A stretch of 64,000 nucleotides of DNA from Urinicoccus massiliensis (GCF_900120405.1 NZ_LT635493.1:1131965-1195964), one strand, 5' to 3'; counted from the first letter of the stretch, positions 54,260 through 62,746 are shown. Numbers and translations: made by a program. The notes: generated by a model from the sequence alone, not told the origin.

Positions 54260-55123
54260 ATGAAAAAAATTCATCAAGAACCGATTAGTATAGAAAATCA
54301 AGTAAAAAACTTAATAGACTTAGGACTTTTAGTAGAAGATAAAACTTATGCTAAGAAAATTCTTGGAAGAATATCCTATTATAGGCTGATTAAAGCTTAT
54401 AGTATCACATTAAAAAAAGATGGAAGATATATATCAGGAACAAGTTTTGAAGATATTGTAAGTTTATATAAATTTGATAGAGAACTTAGACAGCTTATAT
54501 TTGAAACAATAGAGCATATTGAAGTTTCTTTAAGAGCAGTTATCACAAACTATTTTTCTTTAAGATATGGGAACTTTTCATATAAAGATATGAATAATTT
54601 TGAGAAACAAAAGGAACAAGAAAGGGTACTAGAAGAATTAGCAAGGGAAGTTAAAAGAAATAGACGCTCACCATTTATAAAAAACTTTAAAGACAATTAT
54701 GAAGGTGGAGAAATTCCACTCTATGCAGTGATAGAAGTAGCAAGTTTTGGAACTTTATCTAAAATGTATAAGAATATGAAAAATGAAGATAAAAGTAAAA
54801 TTGCAAAAGTCTTTCATACAGACTACCATTACTTTGAATCTTGGATAGAAAATTTTGCCTATATAAGAAATATATGTGCCCATTATGGCAGGCTATATGG
54901 AGCAAAGCTTACAAAATCACCAAAGCTATATAAAGAATATTTAAAAAATAATATTTCAAACAATACAATATTTGCTACATTAGTTAATCTTAAAATAGTT
55001 TCTGAAGAAGAAAATTACAAAAATTTTTATCATGATCTAACAGCACTAATAGCAAGATATGAAAATATTGAATTAAGACATGTTGGCTTTATAGAAAACT
55101 GGAAAGAATTACTAAAACCATAA
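54260..55123 (+). CDS. Abi_2 (AbiD/AbiF) abortive-infection protein
   Basis: 287 residues, an all-helical Abi_2 family protein. IENQVKNLIDLGLLVEDK and ISYYRLIKAYS are typical of its N-terminus; RNICAHYGRLY near residue 215 is the RxxxxH motif of HEPN ribonucleases. The family aborts phage infection. ATG at 54260 follows AGGAGA; the in-frame ATG at 54221 is inside the leader RNA. It stands between virD4 and the SSB genes, a typical cargo place, with its own promoter and terminator. Confidence 0.85.
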   Translation: MKKIHQEPISIENQVKNLIDLGLLVEDKTYAKKILGRISYYRLIKAYSITLKKDGRYISGTSFEDIVSLYKFDRELRQLIFETIEHIEVSLRAVITNYFSLRYGNFSYKDMNNFEKQKEQERVLEELAREVKRNRRSPFIKNFKDNYEGGEIPLYAVIEVASFGTLSKMYKNMKNEDKSKIAKVFHTDYHYFESWIENFAYIRNICAHYGRLYGAKLTKSPKLYKEYLKNNISNNTIFATLVNLKIVSEEENYKNFYHDLTALIARYENIELRHVGFIENWKELLKP

Positions 55124-55141
55124 AATTAAATAGAGAAATTT

Positions 55142-55172
55142 ACACCGAAAAAAACATTTCGGTGTTTTTTTA
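55142..55172 (+). terminator. Terminator of the abi gene
   Basis: ACACCGAAA / TTTCGGTGT stem followed by TTTTTTTA. Confidence 0.85.
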
Positions 55173-55189
55173 TGCCCAAGGGAGGAAAA

Positions 55190-55222
55190 ATGAAATATAT
55201 ACGAGATGAGCCGAAAAAATAA
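55190..55222 (+). CDS. Micro-ORF between two terminators
   Basis: Ten codons (MKYIRDEPKK) behind a perfect GGGAGG. It lies between the terminators at 55142 and 55262. It may be a leader peptide or the stub of a deleted gene. Confidence 0.35.
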   Translation: MKYIRDEPKK

Positions 55223-55261
55223 GATACAGAGAAAAATGAAATATTAATGAATTAGAAGTAG

Positions 55262-55291
55262 AAGCGATAGAGAAAACTATCGCTTTTTTTA
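55262..55291 (+). terminator. Hairpin and T-tract before the first SSB gene
   Basis: AAGCGATAG / CTATCGCTT stem followed by TTTTTA, directly before the AAAGGAG of the SSB gene. Confidence 0.75.
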
Positions 55292-55313
55292 TGGAATAAA
55301 GGAGATAGAACAA

Positions 55314-55643
55314 ATGGAAAGAGAAATGCTAAATATTAATGGAAATCTAGTAGGAGAAATAAAAACAACTGCAATAGATACAAAGGAAGGAGAAAAAGAG
55401 GTAGCTAACTTCACAATAGTTAGAAAGAACAAAGAAGAAGGAAAGGTTAAAAAAGAATATATCTACTGTAATCTCTACGGGGAAAAGGCAAAAAGTGTGA
55501 AGGAATTTAAAAGTGGAGAATACATCCATATTTTTGGATATTTTAAGGAAACAAAAAAAGAAGACAAGACATTTAAAAATTTTATCGTAAAGCACATAAA
55601 TAAAATTGAAAAAGAAGAAAAAGAGGGATATTATGGCACTTAA
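55314..55643 (+). CDS. SSB-like single-stranded DNA-binding protein, copy 1
   Basis: 109 residues, OB-fold of the SSB family (MLNINGNLVGEIKTTAIDTKEG ... KEYIYCNLYGEKAKSVKEF). It lacks the acidic tail of chromosomal SSB. It is almost identical to the gene at 59397; the last codons differ because here the text jumps into the HTH gene (ends EKEGYYGT). Probably coats single strands during ICE transfer or replication. Confidence 0.85.
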   Translation: MEREMLNINGNLVGEIKTTAIDTKEGEKEVANFTIVRKNKEEGKVKKEYIYCNLYGEKAKSVKEFKSGEYIHIFGYFKETKKEDKTFKNFIVKHINKIEKEEKEGYYGT

Positions 55644-55851
55644 CTATAAACCATTATGGATACAGTTAGCAAAAAAAGGATTAAAGAAAACAGACGTAAT
55701 AGCCATGGCAGGAATTACAACAAATGTTATGGCACAAATGGGCAAGGATAAACCAATTACATTTAAGAAATTAGAAAGAATATGTAAGGCTTTATCTTGA
55801 ACTCCTAATGATATTATTAGTTTTGAAGACAATTTTAGTGAAGAGGAATAG
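55633..55851 (+). pseudogene. HTH regulator, copy 1, with nonsense mutation
   Basis: A Cro/CI-like HTH of 72 codons nearly identical to the intact gene at 62747, but codon 56 is TGA where copy 2 has TGC (Cys), leaving 55 residues. It overlaps the SSB gene by 11 bases because of a fusion at the shared word AGAAAAAGAGG, and lacks the promoter that copy 2 has. Confidence 0.8.
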
Positions 55852-55854
55852 AAA

Positions 55855-55959
55855 ATGAGTTTAAAGACAGAAGATCAAGTCAGGGATTATGCGAAATTAG
55901 TATTAGGGTTTGATGAAGTTGAAGATTTTATAGAAATTCATAGAAATGAGGTGGAATAA
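55855..55959 (+). CDS. Short acidic hypothetical frame
   Basis: 34 codons (MSLKTEDQVRDYAKLVLGF...), starting right after the HTH stop. Not recognised; possibly a fragment of a longer ICE protein. Confidence 0.35.
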   Translation: MSLKTEDQVRDYAKLVLGFDEVEDFIEIHRNEVE

Positions 55960-55994
55960 AACTGGGAAATCTATAACAAATCGGAAGAGATGAA

Positions 55995-56149
55995 ATGCTT
56001 GAATACCTAAATCATCTAAAAAAAATCATACAGATGATGAAAGTAGGATTGCACTTGGAAAGATTGAAACAACCCTAACTGAGAAAATATGGATTAGTTT
56101 GGGAGAACACGAAGAAGAAGTAAATAAAAGTAAAAGAGAAAAATTATGA
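55995..56149 (+). pseudogene. Frameshifted small gene remnant
   Basis: MLEYLNHLKK is followed, one frame over, by NHTDDESRIALGKIETTLTEK to a stop at 56149. An extra A in the run at 56019-56026 breaks the frame. About 51 codons when mended; family not recognised. Confidence 0.45.
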
Positions 56150-56171
56150 TTTTTATGGGTGGAGGTAATTC

Positions 56172-56788
56172 ATGGATTTTGAATTTATTATGTATCATTT
56201 TTTAAGTGGATGTATTCCTGTATTTTTAGCAGTAGCTATCTATTTTGCTATTTTATATGTAGTTGAAAAAAACAAACAAAAGGGCATATAATATTATCCT
56301 TTGTTTTCTGCTTTTATCTCACAGGGGTATTGGCGGCGACGGGTATTGCCATTAAAGGCTCATTTGCCCCAAGAATTGTTTATATTCCTTTTGTGGAAAT
56401 GATTAGAGGGCCAATAGAAATGTTTTTAAATGTAATTTTATTTATACCATTGGGATTTTTTCTACTATTTCTCTATAAAAAATATAATAGATTAGCAAAT
56501 ATAGTTTTAGCTGGATTTTTTATATCCTTATCTATTGAGTTTGTTCAGATGTTTGATATAGGAACAACAGATATAAATGACTTGATAGCAAACACTCTTG
56601 GCACGTTTTTGGGATTTGGTATTTATAAATCATTTAGCAAAGCTGTTCCAAAATCTTGGATTAATCAGACTCAAGATGATGGTTTTCAATGCTATTATGA
56701 ACTGTTATTTTTTGGGATAGGCTCATTAGTAATAATGCTCACTGTTCAGAGATATATTTTTAACATATTATTTGCTGCAAAGTTTTAA
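56172..56788 (+). pseudogene. VanZ-like membrane protein gene with frameshift
   Basis: An ATG after GGAGG (56161-56165) opens 37 codons with one membrane helix; near 56275-56285 (AACAAAAGGG) the frame changes and continues for ~168 codons to 56788. The second part has the VanZ core (LNVILFIPLGFFLLFLY ... LSIEFVQ ... DINDLIANTLGT). VanZ-like proteins give low-level teicoplanin resistance in Tn1546; most relatives are untested. The one-base slip in an A-run could be real or a sequencing error. Confidence 0.7.
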
Positions 56789-57157
56789 TTAGTGGTTAGA
56801 TGTTGGAGAGTTTTTAACAAATAGATATAAGGTAAAGTTAAAATCAAGTTATAAAATAAATAGATTAAATATATAAATAGAGATTTGGGAACATAAAGAC
56901 ATGGTAACGATTGCACAGCTGAGTTATATATGGTATAATAATAATTACCAATTATGGATATACGAAAGATAATTGTAAAAATAACCAGTAGGTAATATTT
57001 CTTAAATATATCCAAAATGGAGTTAGCGTTTTGAGTAATTATAATAATCATCAAGGCTATAAGAAGAGAAATTATTTAGTTGTTTTAAAACTAATATAAT
57101 GAGTGAAAGTTTTTCAAGATACGAAAATAAATAATTAAGGTAATTAGGAGGTTTGTT
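56789..57157. other. Spacer with a promoter for the secreted-protein pair
   Basis: No gene seen. TTGCAC (56911-56916), 17 bases, then an extended -10 TGGTATAAT (TATAAT 56934-56939) is a good promoter about 220 bases before the next gene. The leader between is AT-rich without a clear structure. Confidence 0.6.
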
Positions 57158-57856
57158 ATGAAAAAAAGATTTTCTATAATTGTTAGTGTACTAATGTTTT
57201 GTCTTCTTTTAAACCCTACGTTTGTTCAAGCTAATGAATATCAAGGGAAAGCGGAAGAATTTGATCAAACTGGCGAAAAGTATCAGAGTGCATCTGAAGT
57301 TTTTAGAAAAGAAGAAGTAGAAGAACTTATTGAACAAGTTGAAACAAAAAAACTCATGCCTGATAAAACAGATTTTACTGCTTCTGATGGAATGTTAAGA
57401 GCATCTTTTGGACAATATCCTACAAGAAAAGGTGTGATTTTAGTTACAAAGGATAAATACAAAGGACTAATTCCAACAGGACATGCCGCTATAATATATG
57501 GGCGAAATGTTGTAGTTGAATCATTATCACAAGGAGTTACTACTGGGAGAAATGATTGGTATTCAACAAAAACTACATGCTATGGTGTAACTGTGAAAAA
57601 CACTACGGCAAGACAAGATAGTAATGCTGCAGACTGGTGTTATGAACAGATTTCAAAACCTTATAATTTTAGTTACTATAATATGTCAACTAGAGCAAAA
57701 TTTTATTGTTCACAACTTGTGTGGGCGGCATTTTTAGATAATTATAATATAGATTTAAACACTATGGCATTTGCCAATTCCACTATCCCTTCTAACCCTA
57801 TTCACCCTATGGAATTAGTTTGGACTGATGAGACAAATTTAATATATGAAAAGTAA
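57158..57856 (+). CDS. Secreted YiiX-like (permuted papain/NlpC-P60 type) protein
   Basis: 232 residues with a signal peptide (about 1-25, ending VQA) and a helical linker. The C-terminal domain has GHAAIIYG (catalytic His) and FYCSQLVWAAF (catalytic Cys) in the His-before-Cys order of YiiX/YebB-type permuted papain-fold hydrolases. Substrate may be peptidoglycan or a lipid. Ribosome site AGGAGG. It overlaps the next gene by 11 bases. Confidence 0.75.
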   Translation: MKKRFSIIVSVLMFCLLLNPTFVQANEYQGKAEEFDQTGEKYQSASEVFRKEEVEELIEQVETKKLMPDKTDFTASDGMLRASFGQYPTRKGVILVTKDKYKGLIPTGHAAIIYGRNVVVESLSQGVTTGRNDWYSTKTTCYGVTVKNTTARQDSNAADWCYEQISKPYNFSYYNMSTRAKFYCSQLVWAAFLDNYNIDLNTMAFANSTIPSNPIHPMELVWTDETNLIYEK

Positions 57857-58961
57857 ATATTTAAATTTGATTGAAAAATTTTTGAGGGTAAAAACTGATA
57901 TCCAAAATAAAGCAAAAATTTTATTATGTTTTTTGATTATAGTAAGTTTATTTTTTATAAATGGGTGTAGCAAACTTAAAAATTCTGTTGATAGAAAGAA
58001 AATTGATTTTGGTCTTGTTATCACAACATCTCAAGACTATAAATCGGAAATTCTTTGGTTTGATATAAACTTGGATTCTATTCAAAAACAAAAACTTTCT
58101 TATGCTATGCTGGGTTCACCTTTTTACTCTCCGACCGTAAATGCTGATAAAATTTATATGATTCCTGAAGGACTTGGAAATAAAAAAGATACCAGAAAAG
58201 TTATCAGTATTAACAAGCAGTCACTGGATGTTGAAGAATACCCTTTTACCAACATTGCATTAAACCATATGGCCAGTATTGGAAACAATGTCTATGCAAT
58301 TAACACATTAAATGGTGACAGCTGTCTGGAGTCATATGATGTAGTGTCTAAGAAGAGAAATTCTGTAATTTTGGAAAAAGTTTATTTAGAAACAGTAATA
58401 GCTTCTTCAGGTAAATTATTTTGTTTTGTTAGAAAATTAAATTATAGTGATTCAGAAGAAGCAAAAACCATGTTAAATGTTTATACGCCAAGTTTAGATT
58501 TGGAAGCAGAAATTGACCTCACTGAATATGGTAATCCAACGAGTATGTATCTTGAAGATGAAGATAATTTATATGTAACTGTAAATAGAAATGCTAATAT
58601 TAAACCTGTAGGAAAAATCCTTAAAATAAATAAATCAACTTTTGAAATAAGTGAATTCATAACAAAAAAAGATATTCCGTATAATATTTTTAAATTTGGA
58701 GATAGATTTATTTTGACATATTATGATCCTGTTACAAATGAAGGAACAGAAGTATCTGTATGGGATGAAAGCGGAAACGAACAAATTTACGATTTGAAAA
58801 CGTCATTAACTGTCACAGGTGTTGTTAATGATAAGTTTGTAGCAGCAAATAATAATTCAATAAAAATATTTTCTATCCCTGATTTTAAGTTAATTAAAGA
58901 ACATGAATTAAGTATTGGAACTTCAAATTATGTTTCAGCATTGTTATTAATGAATGAATAA
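57846..58961 (+). CDS. Lipoprotein with beta-propeller-like repeats
   Basis: 371 residues. A long N-terminus ends in the lipobox INGC (Cys41). The rest is a series of short strands with recurring patterns (VISINKQSLDVEEY, ILKINKSTFEISEF), like a beta-propeller. No enzyme motif. Its start lies in the end of the YiiX-like gene, so the two are translated together and probably act together at the cell surface. Confidence 0.65.
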   Translation: MKSKYLNLIEKFLRVKTDIQNKAKILLCFLIIVSLFFINGCSKLKNSVDRKKIDFGLVITTSQDYKSEILWFDINLDSIQKQKLSYAMLGSPFYSPTVNADKIYMIPEGLGNKKDTRKVISINKQSLDVEEYPFTNIALNHMASIGNNVYAINTLNGDSCLESYDVVSKKRNSVILEKVYLETVIASSGKLFCFVRKLNYSDSEEAKTMLNVYTPSLDLEAEIDLTEYGNPTSMYLEDEDNLYVTVNRNANIKPVGKILKINKSTFEISEFITKKDIPYNIFKFGDRFILTYYDPVTNEGTEVSVWDESGNEQIYDLKTSLTVTGVVNDKFVAANNNSIKIFSIPDFKLIKEHELSIGTSNYVSALLLMNE

Positions 58962-59105
58962 TGTATAAAAAACATATTAAGGGTTTGTATATAATCTAAA
59001 TATTAGAGAAACGATAGATTGAATTTATATGAGTCTCCATAAAAAAGAAAGCAAAAAACTAATTTTCTCATGGAGGTTTTCTATAATCAGGTTGTTAAAA
59101 CAGTA

Positions 59106-59140
59106 ACAGTAAATCAAAAAAACACTGTTTTTTTTACTCA
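59106..59140 (+). terminator. Reduced third copy of the repeated terminator cassette
   Basis: AACAGT / ACTGTT stem with TTTTTTT; GTAACAGTAAATCAAAAA matches the copies at 31984 and 37432. Confidence 0.6.
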
Positions 59141-59171
59141 AATTTAATTTTAAAAAAAGGAAGTATTTACA

Positions 59172-59201
59172 ATGAAAGAATTAGAAAAAATAATAGGATA
59201 A
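59172..59201 (+). CDS. Micro-ORF
   Basis: Nine codons (MKELEKIIG) after AAAGGAAG. Either a leader peptide or the stub of a deleted gene. Confidence 0.3.
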   Translation: MKELEKIIG

Positions 59202-59223
59202 ATTGATGAGATAAAAATACTTT

Positions 59224-59256
59224 AGACGATAGAAATTAAAAACTCTATCGTCTTTT
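59224..59256 (+). terminator. Hairpin and T-tract
   Basis: AGACGATAGA / TCTATCGTCT stem then TTTTTTTA, a near copy of the hairpin before tnpW of IME B (53031). Confidence 0.75.
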
Positions 59257-59282
59257 TTTATACTCAAAATTAGGAGGTTAAA

Positions 59283-59309
59283 ATGGTAAGGATAAGAAGT
59301 CCCACTTAA
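59283..59309 (+). CDS. Micro-ORF
   Basis: Eight codons (MVRIRSPT) after a perfect AGGAGG. Same comment as for the other micro-ORFs. Confidence 0.3.
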   Translation: MVRIRSPT

Positions 59310-59331
59310 AACAAATTAATATAAGACATTT

Positions 59332-59364
59332 AGCGATTGAATTATAATTTCAGTCGCTTTTTTA
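59332..59364 (+). terminator. Hairpin and T-tract before the second SSB gene
   Basis: AGCGATTGAA / TTCAGTCGCT stem (one G-T pair) then TTTTTTA, followed by the AAGGAG of the SSB gene. Confidence 0.7.
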
Positions 59365-59396
59365 ATTGAAATTTATAGATTAAGGAGAAGAAATTA

Positions 59397-59720
59397 ATGG
59401 ATAGAGAAATGCTAAATATTAATGGAAATCTAGTAGGAGAAATAAAAACAACTGCAATAGATACAAAGGAAGGAGAAAAAGAGGTAGCTAACTTCACAAT
59501 AGTTAGAAAGAGCAAAGAAGAAGGAAAGGTTAAAAAAGAATATATCTACTGTAATCTCTACGGGGAAAAGGCAAAAAGTGTGAAGGAATTTAAAAGTGGA
59601 GAATACATCCATATTTTTGGATATTTTAAGGAAACAAAAAAAGAAGACAAGACATTTAAAAATTTTATAGTAAAGCACATAAATAAAATTAAAAAAGAAG
59701 AAAAAGAGGAGGAAATATAA
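59397..59720 (+). CDS. SSB-like single-stranded DNA-binding protein, copy 2
   Basis: 107 residues, differing from copy 1 (55314) at only a few positions. It ends EKEEEI and its stop lies directly before the Maff2 start, the natural ICE order. The near identity of the two copies indicates a recent segment duplication. Confidence 0.85.
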   Translation: MDREMLNINGNLVGEIKTTAIDTKEGEKEVANFTIVRKSKEEGKVKKEYIYCNLYGEKAKSVKEFKSGEYIHIFGYFKETKKEDKTFKNFIVKHINKIKKEEKEEEI

Positions 59721-59835
59721 ATGGAATTTTTTACACAAGCAGTAAATGTATTAAAAATATTAGTTACAGCAATTGGTGCAGGGCTTGGAGCATGGGGTGT
59801 TATCAACCTGATGGAAGGTTATGGGAATGACAACC
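59721..59835 (+). CDS. Maff2 family ICE protein, 5' exon
   Basis: 38 codons (MEFFTQAVNVLKILVTAIGAG, then GYGNDN) behind GGAGGAAA match the start of Maff2 family membrane proteins of Tn1549-like ICEs. The group II intron begins after AACC at 59835. Splicing joins this exon to CTGGTGCT at 62586 and restores NDNPGAKSQGIKQ. Confidence 0.85.
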
Positions 59836-62585
59836 GTGCGACACGTTCATAAGTGAAAAGCTTATGCACTAAGTCGAAGGACTGAAAGTTCAAAACTTAG
59901 GAGAACTGGCAATCTGATAGGTAGAATGACGGGGTAACGCCCTGAAATGCCTACACTGATACTCCGATTGGCAATGAATATTAGACTATTTCATTGTCAA
60001 AAGCTCGGTGAAGTCGGCAGAGAGTAGCCGTAAGACTGATATTAACATCAGACACGAAAGCTGTTCAGAGGTGGACGGTGCTACCTATATGTCGGGTGTC
60101 GAATACGCATGGTGAGAATGTGTATACCAAAGCACTGACGTACTTCCGAATGTAAGGGTCTAAACGTTTGAATTTGCCTAACGGCAATTCCCATCAAAGA
60201 TGGGGTGTTTGTGGATGAGTAAGAATGGTTGTTATAAAAATCCATATATCGTTACAGGCGATATGGTGAAAACTAAACACAGGCTTAGAGGAAGAACCTA
60301 AACGTATTCAAAGATAAGATTGTCGGAACGTGGTAAGCCAAGAGCATGGAAGCAGTCTAATGCTAATGAAGTGTTGAATGGGAAAATGACTGAAAAAAAC
60401 AGCATATAACCATTCTTTATCTCGGTGAAAGTGGTGGCACAGTACCTATGAAGCGAAAATAATAAGTTCGTGGAGGGATAGCCACCAGTCACAGGAAAGT
60501 ACAAGAACTGAAATTAAGACAAACACAGCTTCGAGTATGACAAAGAAAATCAAATCCGAAAGGAGATGGTGACTGTGTCCACTTCGAAACAAACACTGAA
60601 ACAAAGCAAAATCCGTTATACGGAATACTATGACTTGCAAAAAGTCCTTGATGATTTATATGAAGATAGCGGTAATAATAAAGTATTTTCAAATTTAATG
60701 GAGTTGATAACTTCAAGAGAAAATATTAAACTTGCCTATCGTAGTATAAAAGGGAACAAAGGAAGTCATACGGCTGGGGTAGATGGCAGAACAATAAAAC
60801 ATCTATCAAGGCTAAATGAAGAAGAATACATTTCTCTCATACAAAAACAGTTTCATTGGTATAAGCCACGCCCTGTAAAGAGAGTGGAAATGCGAAAGCC
60901 TAATGGGAAAATTAGACCTTTAGGAATACCAACTATTGTAGATAGAATTGTACAACAATGTATCTTGCAAATATTAGAGCCGATATGTGAAGCCAAGTTT
61001 CATGACAGTTCCTATGGGTTTCGACCTAACAGGAGTACGGAACACGCTATTGCAGAATGTGCAAGACTAATGCAGATACAGCACTTACACTATGTAGTCG
61101 ATATTGATATACAAGGATTTTTCGATAACGTATATCATGCAAAGCTCATAAGGCAGCTTTGGAATTTAGGAATCCAAGACAAAAAGTTACTTTGTATCAT
61201 TAAGGAAATGCTTAAAGCAGACATAGTTATGCCCGATAAAAAGGTAATTACACCAACAAAGGGAACACCACAAGGCGGTATATTATCACCGCTACTATCT
61301 AATGTAGTCTTGAACGAATTAGATTGGTGGGTTTCTTCTCAATGGCTGACAATGCCCACGCATTATCCATATAAACAGAGAACGAACAGTCAAGGAACAG
61401 AGATAAAAAGCCATACCTACAGAGCTTTAAGAACAAGCAACCTAAAAGAAATATACATTGTAAGGTATGCTGATGATTTTAAGATATTTTGCCGTAATTA
61501 CTACGATGCAAATAGAACCTATCAGGCAGTTACAAAATGGTTGCAAGACAGATTAAAACTAAATGTAAGTGAAGAAAAATCTAAAATAACAAATCTAAAA
61601 CAAAAGTATTCGGAGTTCTTAGGATTTAAGCTGAAGGTTAAACCAAAAGGCAAAAAGTTTGTTGTACAGTCGCATATAAGTGATAAGGCACTGAAAAATG
61701 CAAAAGAAGATATTTCTAAATGTGTTGCGGATATAAAAAGACCTGCAAACAAAAAGGAACAGTACAAAGCAATAGCCAAGTATAATGCCACTGTTTCAGG
61801 CTTGCATAATTACTACCAAATAGCAACAAATGTAAGTTTGGACTTTGCTAAAATAGCCTTTCACATTAAAAAGCAGATGAACAACAGACTTGATATTAAA
61901 ACCAGTGGAATGCTAAACAAAGGATTTATCAAAGAAAAATATGGAAAAAGTAAACAGCTTCGCTTCCTTAATGGACATCCGCTAATTCCAGTTGGATATA
62001 TTAGGACAAAGGACGCAAAACACAAGAAAAAGGTTGTAAATAAATACACTGTAAAGGGCAGAGCTTTTATTCATAAAAATCTGCAAATTGATGTAGATAC
62101 ACTTGTTTGGTTGATGAGACATCCTGTGCTTGATAAAAGCATAGAGTTTGCAGACAACAGAATCTCGCTCTTTGCAGCTCAATATGGCAGATGTGGAGTA
62201 ACAGGTGTAAAACTTATACCAAACGACATACATTGCCATCACAAGATACCGCTTGAACAAGGCGGTACAGATAGTTACAGCAACTTAATTCTTGTTACAG
62301 AAGCAGTTCATATACTCATCCATGCAACAAAAGTAGATACAATCCAAAAATATATAAAAGAGCTTGGGTTAACAGTCAAGCAGATTGAGAAATGTAATAA
62401 GCTTAGAAAAATGGCAGAACTGCCACTAATTTAGAGAAAAAAATAATTTGTTACGAAGTGTGTAAGTCTTAGTTAAAACGTGAAAATCTTTCTTGTGATG
62501 GAACGCCGTGTGCGGTGAAAGTCGCATGCACGGTGTGAAGTGGGGGAAAATCTGGAGATAACATCAAAGGATTACCTATCACTAT
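59836..62585 (+). mobile_element. Group II intron with maturase, inserted in Maff2
   Basis: 2750 bases from GTGCGACACG to CTATCACTAT (5' GUGYG, 3' AY). Domain V is near 62502-62540 (GCCGTGTGCGGTGAAAGTCG ... GCACGGTGTG), with domain VI after it. The intron sits between the second and third base... of the Maff2 proline codon region so that exact removal restores the frame (N-P-G-A-K-S). The RNA and maturase both look intact, so the intron may splice. It is a different class from the tandem introns at 24846. Confidence 0.88.
60566..62434 (+). CDS. ltrA: Group II intron reverse transcriptase/maturase with HNH domain
   Basis: 622 residues. Reverse transcriptase motifs (RPLGIPTIVDRIVQQ, DIDIQGFFDNV, GTPQGGILSPLLSN, the catalytic IVRYADDFKIF), maturase domain X (about 400-520), and a C-terminal HNH endonuclease (CGVTGVKLI ... 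HCHHKIPLEQGGTDSYSNLILV). All catalytic residues are present. The start is ATG 60566 or GTG 60575, both near AAAGGAG. It promotes splicing and retrohoming of its own intron; it might not serve the unlike ORF-less introns. Confidence 0.95.
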   Translation: MVTVSTSKQTLKQSKIRYTEYYDLQKVLDDLYEDSGNNKVFSNLMELITSRENIKLAYRSIKGNKGSHTAGVDGRTIKHLSRLNEEEYISLIQKQFHWYKPRPVKRVEMRKPNGKIRPLGIPTIVDRIVQQCILQILEPICEAKFHDSSYGFRPNRSTEHAIAECARLMQIQHLHYVVDIDIQGFFDNVYHAKLIRQLWNLGIQDKKLLCIIKEMLKADIVMPDKKVITPTKGTPQGGILSPLLSNVVLNELDWWVSSQWLTMPTHYPYKQRTNSQGTEIKSHTYRALRTSNLKEIYIVRYADDFKIFCRNYYDANRTYQAVTKWLQDRLKLNVSEEKSKITNLKQKYSEFLGFKLKVKPKGKKFVVQSHISDKALKNAKEDISKCVADIKRPANKKEQYKAIAKYNATVSGLHNYYQIATNVSLDFAKIAFHIKKQMNNRLDIKTSGMLNKGFIKEKYGKSKQLRFLNGHPLIPVGYIRTKDAKHKKKVVNKYTVKGRAFIHKNLQIDVDTLVWLMRHPVLDKSIEFADNRISLFAAQYGRCGVTGVKLIPNDIHCHHKIPLEQGGTDSYSNLILVTEAVHILIHATKVDTIQKYIKELGLTVKQIEKCNKLRKMAELPLI

Positions 62586-62629
62586 CTGGTGCTAAATCTC
62601 AAGGTATTAAGCAATTTATGGCAAAATAA
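62586..62629 (+). CDS. Maff2 family ICE protein, truncated 3' exon
   Basis: Reads on from the 5' exon as PGAKSQGIKQFMAK and then a stop. Family members continue some 20 residues with a second membrane helix, so the gene is cut short about 45 bases after the intron. No TrbL, VirB4 or other downstream ICE gene follows. Confidence 0.7.
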
Positions 62630-62682
62630 GGACGGGATAACACAACAAATTCTCTAAAACAAAACACTAAACCAATGTAAGA

Positions 62683-62711
62683 TTGAATGAAATCAATATT
62701 TATGCTATAAT
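62683..62711 (+). promoter_or_regulatory. Promoter of the intact HTH gene
   Basis: TTGAAT (62683-62688), 17 bases, TATAAT (62706-62711) with an extended -10 (TGC before it). It lies 36 bases before the HTH start. Confidence 0.8.
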
Positions 62712-62746
62712 TAAATAAATCTAATGAACAGAAAAAGAGGGATATT

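Larger units (their letters stand above)
58962..59396. other. Spacer with three hairpins and two micro-ORFs
   Basis: No full gene. It holds the reduced terminator cassette AACAGT...ACTGTT (59106-59136), a micro-ORF (59172-59201), a terminator (59224-59256), another micro-ORF (59283-59309) and a terminator (59332-59364) directly before the second SSB gene. Confidence 0.6.

Noticed and set aside
56172..56788. Programmed frameshifting in the VanZ-like gene
   Set aside because: The A-run is short, no stimulatory structure is evident, and similar slips occur in other decaying genes nearby; mutation or sequencing error is simpler.
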